This document shows, piece after piece, positions 18,442 through 25,944 of a DNA stretch of 40,804 bases; within the stretch, counting starts at the first letter, position 1, and each line of letters starts with the position of its first letter. Position numbers and translations under genes: made by a program. The DNA lies in NCBI GenBank assembly GCA_031272445.1, contig JAISTT010000008.1, positions 1-40,804 of the forward strand, written 5' to 3'. The notes beneath the pieces are model-generated. The model saw nothing but the letters and a program-made list of their open reading frames with translations. It had not been told where the DNA came from and ran no database searches. Source of the DNA: Candidatus Endomicrobiellum mastotermitis. GTDB lineage: Bacteria; Elusimicrobiota; Endomicrobiia; Endomicrobiales; Endomicrobiaceae.

Positions 18442-18711
18442 AAAAAGAGAATTGACGAACTAGTAGAAGAAACATAATTAAATTATCTCATAGTCTCATT
18501 ACTAGTTTCAGAAGATAAGTTAAATGGACTTTATTGCAAAAAATGAAAAACCTAAAAAATATCTGACTATTCTGGAGTTTCTTAATTCAGTTATAGAAGT
18601 TAGAATGAAGTAACTGGGATTTACTAAAAGGGAATTATTATGTTAAGTAAAAAGAGCACTTTGGACTTAAATGAAGAAGACAGTGTGGCATATGAAATGA
18701 GTCCTTTTTGA
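18442..18711 (+). pseudogene. decayed frame resembling the N-terminus of NAD-dependent DNA ligase
   Basis: A single frame of about 90 codons holds several stops but no frameshift. The pieces in order are KRIDELVEE, LNYLIVSLLVSEDKLNGLYC, KISDYSGVS, FSYRS, NEVTGIY and IIMLSKKSTLDLNEED. In LigA the N-terminal region has, in the same order and at nearly the same spacing, a helix L-x-x-L, EYLYHV...PDAEYDRL, KHPELITPDS, PTQRV and PMLSLDN...DEE. The match to MLS comes about 64 codons after the first helix, against about 71 in E. coli. The adenylation Lys motif would lie beyond the preserved part. Alignment is by eye; broken coding DNA is certain, LigA is a reasoned guess. Confidence 0.42.
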
Positions 18712-18786
18712 TATAAGATTGAAGAACAAAAAGCTTTATTCTTCTTAAGTTTAAGTCATTTTTTAATTGTTATATATTGTTATATT

Positions 18787-18816
18787 TTGATTTATCACAT
18801 CAACATTTGGTAGAAT
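18787..18816 (+). promoter_or_regulatory. promoter of the DUF116 gene
   Basis: TTGATT at 18787-18792, an 18-base spacer, then TAGAAT at 18811-18816. The predicted start of transcription, about seven bases after the -10, falls on or next to the ATG at 18823, which has no Shine-Dalgarno sequence. Confidence 0.5.
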
Positions 18817-18822
18817 GTTTTT

Positions 18823-19311
18823 ATGAAACTGTGCAAGTTCTCAAAAAGAAGTAAAGAACATGCTTATAAAAATTTCACGGATAAGCGAAACAAATTGCAA
18901 AAACTAAAGTTCGCTTCAGTTTCTTTTAGTGAAAGACTTGTTTTTGTTCCTCATTGTATGAGGAACATAGCAATTTGTACCGCTAAGGAAAAAGATAGCT
19001 ACTATACTTGTTCAGAATGCTCTGGATGCAAGATAAACAAAATAAATAAACTTGCAAAAAAATTAAATTACCAGACTCTTTGCATTTTAAAAGGTGGCAG
19101 AGCAATTGAGAAAATAATAAAAGAGCAAAAACCAAGAGCTATTATTGGTATCGCTTGTTTTTTTGAAGGATACCAAGCATTTAAAATACTGGAAAATACA
19201 GATGTAGTAGTTCAGTTCATACCGCTTAAAAAAGATGGATGTGTTGATACGGACGTAGATATAGAGGAAGCTGAAAAGGTATTGAGATACGAGAATCAGG
19301 ATTTTAAATAA
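18823..19311 (+). CDS. DUF116 family cysteine-rich protein
   Basis: A 162-residue protein of the DUF116 (COG1852) family, whose function is unknown. Visible family features are a cysteine set that probably binds metal or an iron-sulfur cluster (PHCMRNIAIC near residue 48, then YYTCSECSGCKI near residue 66), a Rossmann-like half with LKGGRAIEK and AIIGIACFFEGYQA, and the closing GCVDTDVDIEEA. There is no signal peptide. Many homologues carry an additional N-terminal membrane part, which is missing here. The ATG directly follows a -10-like TAGAAT, so the message may be leaderless. deaD starts 66 bases downstream on the same strand. Confidence 0.82.
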   Translation: MKLCKFSKRSKEHAYKNFTDKRNKLQKLKFASVSFSERLVFVPHCMRNIAICTAKEKDSYYTCSECSGCKINKINKLAKKLNYQTLCILKGGRAIEKIIKEQKPRAIIGIACFFEGYQAFKILENTDVVVQFIPLKKDGCVDTDVDIEEAEKVLRYENQDFK

Positions 19312-19377
19312 AGATTTCAAAGAAAGCTTAAACATTAAAAAATTCTCAGTAAAAAAGTTTAAAAAGACAAAGAAAGA

Positions 19378-21003
19378 ATGAAAACATTAAAATTTAGCGA
19401 ATTGAATCTATCAAATGAAATACTTAAAGCGGTCAAAGATTTAGGTTTTGAAGAGGCTACACCCATTCAAAGTCTATCAATACCTAAAATGATGACTGGG
19501 ATAGATATTGTAGGGCAAGCCCAAACCGGTACTGGAAAAACAGCAGCTTTTGGAATTCCTATTTTAGAGAAAGTCAATCCAAAGAACAGAGATGTTCAAT
19601 CAATAATTTTATGCCCCACCAGAGAACTCGCTATACAAGTCGCAGAAGAATTAAAGCTTTTTTCAAAGTACAAAAAAGGCATTGACATAGTGCCGATTTA
19701 TGGTGGACAACCTATTCAAAGACAAATGATCGCTCTTTCAAAAGGGGCGCAAATTGTCATAGGAACACCAGGCAGAGTTATAGACCATTTGGAACGCCAG
19801 ACTCTAAAACTTGACGTAACCTCAACTATAGTTTTAGATGAGGCAGACGAAATGCTTGATATGGGTTTTAGAGAAGACATAGAATTAATTCTAAAATCCA
19901 TGCCTGAAAAAAGGCAAACAGTCTTTTTCTCTGCTACAATGCCAAAGGAGTTTTTATTTCTTACAAAAAAATATCAACAACATCCTGAAATTATAAAAGT
20001 CGTAAGCGAAAAATTGACTGTTCCTTCAATCGAACAGTACTATTTTGACATAAGAGAGCATCAAAAACTTGAGGCTCTTGCAAGATGTCTTGATATGTAT
20101 AGTCCAAAGCTTTCGCTCGTTTTTTGCAACACAAAAAAAAGAGTTGATGAAGTTGCTATAGCCCTTCAAGTAAGAGGCTATTGCGCTGATGCAATTCATG
20201 GCGACATGAGTCAATCTCAAAGAGACAGAGTTATGACAAAGTTCAGGAACGGCTCAGTAGAAATCCTTATAGCTACTGACGTCGCAGCAAGAGGGATAGA
20301 CGTTGAAAATATAGATATGGTTTTTAATTTTGATATCCCGAAAGATGACGAAAATTACGTACATAGAATCGGAAGGACAGGAAGAGCCGGAAAAACAGGA
20401 AAAGCATACAATTTTGTCGCTGGGAAAGATATTTACAAACTCAGAGACATTCAAAGATATACAAAAGCAACTATCAAAAGAAAAAATATTCCATCACTCG
20501 CTGATGTCGAAAATACAAAAACAACGATAATGCTAGATAAGATAAAAGAAGTTCTAAAAGGAAAAGATTTGGAAAAATATGCAAGAATGACAGAGTCTCT
20601 AATTTCAGACGAAGTTACATCTTTAGATGTTGCAGCAGCACTTTTAAAAATGACATTCGTTGCAGAAAAAAAAGAACAAAAGTTAGACATTTTTGCGAAG
20701 AAAAACGAAATGATAAAACTCTTTATTAATGTAGGTAAAAAAGACAACCTAAAAGTAGGAGATTTAGTAGATACTATTACAGGTAAAGTCGGATTAAATA
20801 GTAAATTAATTGGGAATATTAAAATTCTAGATGCATTTTCATTTCTAGAGGTTCCACAAGATCATGCCGATAATGTAATCCACACTTTGCAATCAACTGA
20901 CATCAAAGGAAAAAAAGTTTTCATAGGTCCTGCAAAAAGAAAACTTTCAGATAAGGTAAATTTTCAGAAATATTACACAAGAAGCAAAAATATAAAATCT
21001 TAG
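19378..21003 (+). CDS. deaD: DEAD-box ATP-dependent RNA helicase (DeaD/CsdA type)
   Basis: Unwinds RNA duplexes in ribosome assembly and mRNA turnover, especially in the cold. The 541-residue protein has all DEAD-box motifs in order: Q motif (ATPIQ), Walker A AQTGTGKT at 48-55, PTRELA, GTPGR, DEAD at about 153-156, SAT, RGIDV and HRIGRTGRAGKTG. After a linker, the C-terminal 95 residues (from about 445, KLFINVGKKDNL to FIGPAKRK) form a DbpA/CsdA-type RNA-binding domain. The ribosome binding site is weak (AAAGA). The FmdB-type gene starts ten bases after the stop, suggesting cotranscription. Confidence 0.95.
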   Translation: MKTLKFSELNLSNEILKAVKDLGFEEATPIQSLSIPKMMTGIDIVGQAQTGTGKTAAFGIPILEKVNPKNRDVQSIILCPTRELAIQVAEELKLFSKYKKGIDIVPIYGGQPIQRQMIALSKGAQIVIGTPGRVIDHLERQTLKLDVTSTIVLDEADEMLDMGFREDIELILKSMPEKRQTVFFSATMPKEFLFLTKKYQQHPEIIKVVSEKLTVPSIEQYYFDIREHQKLEALARCLDMYSPKLSLVFCNTKKRVDEVAIALQVRGYCADAIHGDMSQSQRDRVMTKFRNGSVEILIATDVAARGIDVENIDMVFNFDIPKDDENYVHRIGRTGRAGKTGKAYNFVAGKDIYKLRDIQRYTKATIKRKNIPSLADVENTKTTIMLDKIKEVLKGKDLEKYARMTESLISDEVTSLDVAAALLKMTFVAEKKEQKLDIFAKKNEMIKLFINVGKKDNLKVGDLVDTITGKVGLNSKLIGNIKILDAFSFLEVPQDHADNVIHTLQSTDIKGKKVFIGPAKRKLSDKVNFQKYYTRSKNIKS

Positions 21004-21013
21004 AGAGGATATA

Positions 21014-21235
21014 ATGCCATTATTTGAATTTATATGTAAAAAATGCAACGAAAAGTTCGAGGTACTCGTTTTCAATAAAGAAAAAATAATATGCCCTAAG
21101 TGTAAGAACAATGAAGTTACAAAACAATTTTCAAGTTTTTCATCAATATCATCTTTTAGCTGCACTTCAGCAAACTTCTGCCCATCAGCTATTAGTAACA
21201 AACATAAATGCCCTAGCGGATGCTGCCATCATTAA
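21014..21235 (+). CDS. FmdB family zinc-ribbon protein
   Basis: A 73-residue protein beginning MPLFEFICKKCNEKFEVL with a second pair ICPKCKN, so one CxxC...CxxC zinc ribbon at residues 8-36. This is the FmdB regulatory/zinc-ribbon family; in most bacteria the role is unknown. The tail is Ser-rich and ends in a Cys/His cluster (KCPSGCCHH), common in the family. GAGAGG precedes the ATG and it follows deaD by ten bases. Confidence 0.85.
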   Translation: MPLFEFICKKCNEKFEVLVFNKEKIICPKCKNNEVTKQFSSFSSISSFSCTSANFCPSAISNKHKCPSGCCHH

Positions 21236-21395
21236 GCAAATCTACATGAATTTTATTTATTACAACTTTTATTTTAGGTCCAAGATCAACAAGATAACAA
21301 ACCAATAAGAAGATTGTCTCTAATAGTCTTTTATCTTTGATAAAAACTTGACAAAAACGTTAATTTTTAATTGTACTATAAGCTCAGTCACAAAA

Positions 21396-21710
21396 ATGAA
21401 TCTTTCTTATACTTGAGTTAAAAGTTATTTTTTCCTTGATTTGCCAAAAGATGATGAGATGTTATTAGTTATAAGAATATATACAATTAACATCATTATC
21501 GGTAAAGATACAAATATTTATCAATTACTTTTATGTTACTTCAAAAACTTCAAAGTAAAATATAGATACAAAAATGATCATTAGTCACTTGCAAGTAATC
21601 TTACTAAAAGTCAGACTTGGAGAGAAGAACTAAAATATGGAAAAGGATAATCTTAACCAATGCAAAATAGAATAACTAACTCAATTCAAAACCTAAAACA
21701 TATACCGTGA
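21396..21710 (+). pseudogene. decayed 105-codon gene, unrecognised
   Basis: From ATG 21396 to TGA 21708-21710 one frame reads as protein with internal stops at codons 7, 63, 85 and 87 and no frameshift. Pieces include SYFFLDLPKDDEMLLVIRIY, GKDTNIYQLLLCYFKNFKV, SLASNLTKSQTWREELKYGK and MQNRITNSIQNLKHI. The mix of hydrophobic and charged residues is protein-like, unlike the flanking DNA. A TTGACA at 21348-21353 and TACTAT at 21374-21379, 20 bases apart, may be its old promoter. I do not recognise the family. It occupies the gap between the FmdB-type gene and mnmE; the remaining bases there hold nothing I can support. Confidence 0.5.
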
Positions 21711-21885
21711 GTATGAAAAAGCTAAATACACAGAGAATATACACGAGAAATAAAAAAATTAATATTTATTTATAAGCGCTGAGATTACAAATAGAAAAAT
21801 AAAACGCATTTATAATATATGCAATTTTATGTTTCATAAATAATACATAAATAATATCCATTATTCTGAAAAATTTTATATTGTT

Positions 21886-23268
21886 ATGAATTACCTAAAA
21901 GAAGATACTATTGTCGCATTGTCAACTCCAAATGGGAAATCCGCTATTGCAGTTATACGTTTATCGGGGAATGAATCATTTAACATAATAAATAAAATAT
22001 TTAAAACAAATTCCAAATCAGACAAACAAGTTAAACACGGATATATAATAGATGGAATAGAAAAAAAAGATGAGGTTATATGCATATTTTTTAAATCACC
22101 ACATACGTATACTGGTGAAGATTTAGTAGAAATTTCAGTACACGGAAACCCTATAATAATAAACGAAGTTTTAAATTTAACATATAAAAACGGAGCTAGA
22201 CCTGCAGAACCAGGTGAATTCACTTATAGGGCATTTTTAAATGGTAAATTAGATCTTGCAGAAGCAGAAGCAGTATGCGCTTTAATAGCAAGTAAAACGG
22301 AAACATTTGCAAAAGTCGCTTTAAATAACATATATGGAAAATTCTCTTTAAAAGTAAAAAACATAAAAAATTCTTTAACAAATCTCATTGCTTTTATGGA
22401 AGCTAGTCTTGATCACCCTGATGAAGATATTATGTTTTTATCACTCAATGAAAAACTTTCAAGACTTAATTCTTATATAAAAGACGTACAAGATCTTTTA
22501 AATTTTTATAAAATAAGTAAAATTTTACAGAATGGAATAAAAGTAGCTATTATAGGGAAGCCTAACACAGGCAAATCTTCGCTACTTAACGCAATTTTAG
22601 GCAAAAATAGAGCGATTGTTACAGATATTGCAGGAACTACAACAGATACAATTGAAGAAGTGATAGACTGCCATGGTATTCCTCTCACAATCATAGACAC
22701 TGCTGGTATAAGAAATCATACTAATAACTTAATAGAGCTTTTAGGACAGGAAAAAACTAAAGAAGCAGTTTCAAAAACCGACATATTAGTATGGCTATTT
22801 GATTCTTCTTGTGAATTAGATAATAATGATGTCAAAATAGCAAATTTTTTAGAAAAATCTAATCCAGACACACCTATTATAGGAATACTAAATAAATCCG
22901 ACCTCTATCCAAAATTATCTTTTGCTGATATATTTGAATCTCTAAAACTCAATTTTTTTGCTTCTTTATCGCTATCCACAAAAACTGGAATAGGTATTGC
23001 AGAGTTACTAAAAGAACTTTGCAAATTTTCAGGCGGTTCAGACTCTAAAAACGATTATCTAATGATAAATTCGCGCCATTACAATCTCTTACGAAACGCT
23101 TTAGAGTCTTTAATAAAAGCAAAACAGACATTATCAATGAGAAATGCGGACGAAATCGCTTGCTTTGAAGCTGTTAACGCTCAAGCAGCTTTAAATGAAA
23201 TTTTAGGAGTAAATGTCGCAGAGGATATTTTAGATACAATTTTCTCTACTTTTTGTATTGGCAAATAA
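21886..23268 (+). CDS. mnmE: tRNA modification GTPase MnmE
   Basis: With MnmG it builds the cmnm5/nm5 group on uridine 34 of tRNAs. The 460-residue protein has the N-terminal folate-binding domain (DTIVALSTPNGKSAIAVIRLSG), a central helical domain and an inserted Ras-like GTPase: GKPNTGKSS from about 224, switch GTTTDTIEE, DTAG and NKSD. It ends in the invariant FCIGK, whose Cys is required for modification. Complete and normal in length. No mnmG lies in this window, although in many bacteria it is the next gene. No clear ribosome binding site precedes the ATG. Confidence 0.96.
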   Translation: MNYLKEDTIVALSTPNGKSAIAVIRLSGNESFNIINKIFKTNSKSDKQVKHGYIIDGIEKKDEVICIFFKSPHTYTGEDLVEISVHGNPIIINEVLNLTYKNGARPAEPGEFTYRAFLNGKLDLAEAEAVCALIASKTETFAKVALNNIYGKFSLKVKNIKNSLTNLIAFMEASLDHPDEDIMFLSLNEKLSRLNSYIKDVQDLLNFYKISKILQNGIKVAIIGKPNTGKSSLLNAILGKNRAIVTDIAGTTTDTIEEVIDCHGIPLTIIDTAGIRNHTNNLIELLGQEKTKEAVSKTDILVWLFDSSCELDNNDVKIANFLEKSNPDTPIIGILNKSDLYPKLSFADIFESLKLNFFASLSLSTKTGIGIAELLKELCKFSGGSDSKNDYLMINSRHYNLLRNALESLIKAKQTLSMRNADEIACFEAVNAQAALNEILGVNVAEDILDTIFSTFCIGK

Positions 23269-23431
23269 TAATTTCTCAAAATTCAAAATTAATCCTTGAA
23301 AACTATCTAATAAAGCATTCGAATCAAAATAAAGAGCCACTCTACATACTATTGTCATATTTTGTGTCACAAGACAACATAAAACTATATTTTAATCAAT
23401 AAATTTAGAAAAGTTATGCTATCATCTCAAG

Positions 23432-23454
23432 AATTAATTATAATATAATTAATT
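23432..23454. repeat. perfect 11-bp AT-only palindrome upstream of rsmA
   Basis: AATTAATTATA and TATAATTAATT flank a single A. Two TATAAT hexamers overlap the dyad and a T run follows on the plus strand. It may be a promoter/operator for rsmA or a weak terminator for mnmE; no good -35 lies 17 bases upstream of either hexamer. Confidence 0.4.
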
Positions 23455-23487
23455 TTTCACAACATAAAATATTTACTAGGAAAACAA

Positions 23488-24273
23488 ATGCCACAAAAGT
23501 ACGGACAGAACTTTTTAATTGACAAAAACATCGCAAATAACATAGTAAAAGCCGCAAACCTAACAAAACAAGATGAGGTCTTAGAGATTGGACCAGGTAG
23601 AGGCATTTTAACTAAAATTATACAGCCACAAGTAAAATACCTTACTGCAGTTGAAATCGACAACAATTTATTTCACAAACTGAGTAACTATATAGCACTA
23701 AACAATATTAAAAACACTAAAATAATAAACGGAGACTTTATCGGATACAATATTCCAACCACTAAATTCAAGATTATTTCCAACCTCCCATATAATATAG
23801 GTACAGCTATAATTCAAAAAATCTTGCCTTTAAAAAATTGGACTTGCGCTATTTTAATGCTTCAAAAAGATGTCTCAAGGCGCCTTATCGCTCATTTCAA
23901 AACTAAAAAGTATGGTTACATTTCAATATTTACCTCGTACTATGCCGAATCTAAAATCTTATTTGACGTTTCTCCAAAATGTTTTAGTCCTCAACCTAAA
24001 GTTGTCTCATCAGTCATAAAACTTATAAACAAAAATCAAAAACAACCTGAACCACTATTTTTCGAGTTTGTTAAACATTTTTTTAGCATGCGTAGAAAAA
24101 CAATCTTAAACTGCTTAGCATCATCTAAATATTTAGAGTCAGAAAAAAAACGTGCATTACAAATTATAAACGCTTGTAACTTAGACCCTTTTTTAAGACC
24201 AGAAAATCTTTCTATTGCAGATTTTTTTTACTTGACAAACGAAGTAAAAAAAAGTACAATTTGTCGTCTGTAA
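23488..24273 (+). CDS. rsmA: 16S rRNA adenine dimethyltransferase (KsgA/Dim1)
   Basis: Dimethylates the two adjacent adenines of the helix 45 loop in 16S rRNA, a late check in small-subunit assembly. The 261-residue protein has PQKYGQNFLIDKN, the SAM site LEIGPGRGILT at about residues 31-41, AVEID, the catalytic NLPYNI motif (residues 97-102) and CFSPQPKVVSSVI. AGGA precedes the ATG. It lies 85 bases upstream of dnaA on the same strand, and that gap holds the DnaA-box-like repeats. Its third codon positions favour C over G, unlike gyrB and gyrA. Confidence 0.96.
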   Translation: MPQKYGQNFLIDKNIANNIVKAANLTKQDEVLEIGPGRGILTKIIQPQVKYLTAVEIDNNLFHKLSNYIALNNIKNTKIINGDFIGYNIPTTKFKIISNLPYNIGTAIIQKILPLKNWTCAILMLQKDVSRRLIAHFKTKKYGYISIFTSYYAESKILFDVSPKCFSPQPKVVSSVIKLINKNQKQPEPLFFEFVKHFFSMRRKTILNCLASSKYLESEKKRALQIINACNLDPFLRPENLSIADFFYLTNEVKKSTICRL

Positions 24274-24315
24274 AACTCTTTTTTCGTAACGAAAATAAGC
24301 AAATTTTCCAACTAC

Positions 24316-24346
24316 TGTTGATTATCTTATCCACTGCTGTTGATAA
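24316..24346 (+). promoter_or_regulatory. 11-bp-phased DnaA-box-like 9-mers upstream of dnaA
   Basis: Three 9-mers start exactly 11 bases apart: TGTTGATTA (24316), TTATCCACT (24327) and TGTTGATAA (24338). TTATCCACT differs from the DnaA box TTATCCACA at one base; the others are, in reverse, TAATCAACA and TTATCAACA. One helical turn between sites puts them on the same face of the DNA. They end three bases before the dnaA ribosome binding site, so DnaA bound here could repress its own gene or mark part of oriC. Confidence 0.55.
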
Positions 24347-24358
24347 TAGGGAGATAAT

Positions 24359-25714
24359 ATGAACATTTCTGTTTTAGATCTATGGCAAAAGGTTATTGAT
24401 AACATTAAACCATCTATGACCGCAGAAACTTATAATTTATGGGTAAACCCTTTAAAACCTGTAGCTCTTGAAAATAATACTTTCATTTTAGAAGTCCCCA
24501 ATACTTACTTTTCGCAATGGATAGTAAATAATCAGCAAAAAAACATTGAACAAACTTTATCTTACTCATGTGGATATCCAATAATCTTAGAATTGAGACC
24601 GAGACAAAATATATCAGATATAGTAAGAAAAGTGGAGAATATTCCAAGACACATAGATACTCCAATTCAGACAATGCAAAAAGACCAGATAAATCCAAAA
24701 TATTTTTTTTCAGGTTTTGTCGTCGGTACATCAAATAGATTTGCGCATGGATGTTGTGAAGCAGTTGCAAAAAACCCAGGTAAACAATTCAATCCCTTAT
24801 TTCTATATAGCGGAGTAGGATTAGGGAAAACTCATCTATTACATGCTATAGGAAATTTCATAAAACAGTCTACACCGGACTTAAAAGTTCTTTATGTCAC
24901 ATGCGAGAAATTTGTCACTGAATTCATAGAGTCAATTCGATTTGACAAAATATCAAACTTCAAAAGCAAATACAGAAGCTTAGATTGTCTATTGATTGAT
25001 GACATTCAGTTCCTAGTAGGTAAGGAAAGTTCTCAAGAAGAATTCTTTCACATGTTTAACAATCTCTTTGATTCAAAAAAACAAGTTGTCATTTCCTCCG
25101 ACAGACCACCAAAAGAACTTGATGGTGCTGAGGAGAGACTAATCTCAAGATTTGAGTGGGGCATAATAGCAGATATACAACCACCAGATCTAGAAACAAG
25201 AATCGCAATTCTACGAAAAAAATCTGAAGAAGATAAGGTATACATTCCAGACGATGTCATACTACACATAGCAACACATATTAAGTCAAACATAAGACAA
25301 CTAGAAGGCTCTCTACTAAAAATAAGTGCTTTTTCAGAATTTACAGGTGTACCTTTAACTATGGACTCTGTGCAAAAAATGCTTAAGGATATCATGAAGA
25401 CAGATGATCATGCAAAAATAACAATAGAAAATGTACAAAAAATTGTTTCAGAAGAATTTAATATAGATATGAGAGATTTAAAATCAAAACGCAGAACAGA
25501 CGCTATTGCATTTCCAAGACAAATCGCAATGTATCTTATAAGAACACTATCTGATGAGTTTTCAACCACAACTATTGGTAATGCTTTTGGAGGAAGAGAT
25601 CACTCTACTGTTATGCATGCTTGTAACAAAGTGAAGGGAAAAATGAATTCCAATCCGTATTTTAATGCTAAAATCAACCAGATCATTAAAAAAATACGCA
25701 GCATAACAGAATAA
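24359..25714 (+). CDS. dnaA: chromosomal replication initiator DnaA
   Basis: Binds DnaA boxes and melts the origin. All four domains are present in 451 residues: N-terminal oligomerisation domain (LWQKVIDNIKPSMTAETYNLW), a linker (about 80-110), the AAA+ core with Walker A SGVGLGKTH at about 151-159, Walker B LLIDDIQFL at 211-219 and sensor/Arg-finger segment (LISRFEWG), and the C-terminal helix-turn-helix ending in GRDHSTVMHACNKV, the DnaA-box-reading signature. No damage is visible. GGGAG lies five bases before the ATG. The upstream phased repeats suggest autoregulation. Confidence 0.97.
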   Translation: MNISVLDLWQKVIDNIKPSMTAETYNLWVNPLKPVALENNTFILEVPNTYFSQWIVNNQQKNIEQTLSYSCGYPIILELRPRQNISDIVRKVENIPRHIDTPIQTMQKDQINPKYFFSGFVVGTSNRFAHGCCEAVAKNPGKQFNPLFLYSGVGLGKTHLLHAIGNFIKQSTPDLKVLYVTCEKFVTEFIESIRFDKISNFKSKYRSLDCLLIDDIQFLVGKESSQEEFFHMFNNLFDSKKQVVISSDRPPKELDGAEERLISRFEWGIIADIQPPDLETRIAILRKKSEEDKVYIPDDVILHIATHIKSNIRQLEGSLLKISAFSEFTGVPLTMDSVQKMLKDIMKTDDHAKITIENVQKIVSEEFNIDMRDLKSKRRTDAIAFPRQIAMYLIRTLSDEFSTTTIGNAFGGRDHSTVMHACNKVKGKMNSNPYFNAKINQIIKKIRSITE

Positions 25715-25941
25715 TGAATTAAATGGGTATAACTTGGTGAGTAATGTATGTAAGATTGACACTACAAAAAAATATGTTAATAGTATTAATAACACTGGCT
25801 TTTTATTAACATAGTTATCTTCATTAAACTTTTGCAAATTTACATTTATAAATATAAATTTTTTAGATAGTTAAAAAGTTCTTAACAGTATACGGATTAT
25901 TATTAATATATAATGATTTTCTAAAATTCAGGAGGAAAATA
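25715..25941. other. dnaA-dnaN spacer, candidate part of the replication origin
   Basis: A 227-base AT-rich spacer. A perfect 10-bp inverted repeat, TATGTTAATA at 25773-25782 and TATTAACATA at 25804-25813, encloses 21 bases. Each arm contains a DnaA-box-like core (TTATTAACA at 25803-25811; reversed in the left arm). An AT-only stretch follows, ending in TATAAT at 25909-25914, the probable dnaN -10. Plus-strand composition changes from C-rich to G-rich around here. Origin function is inferred. Confidence 0.45.
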
Positions 25942-25944
25942 GTG

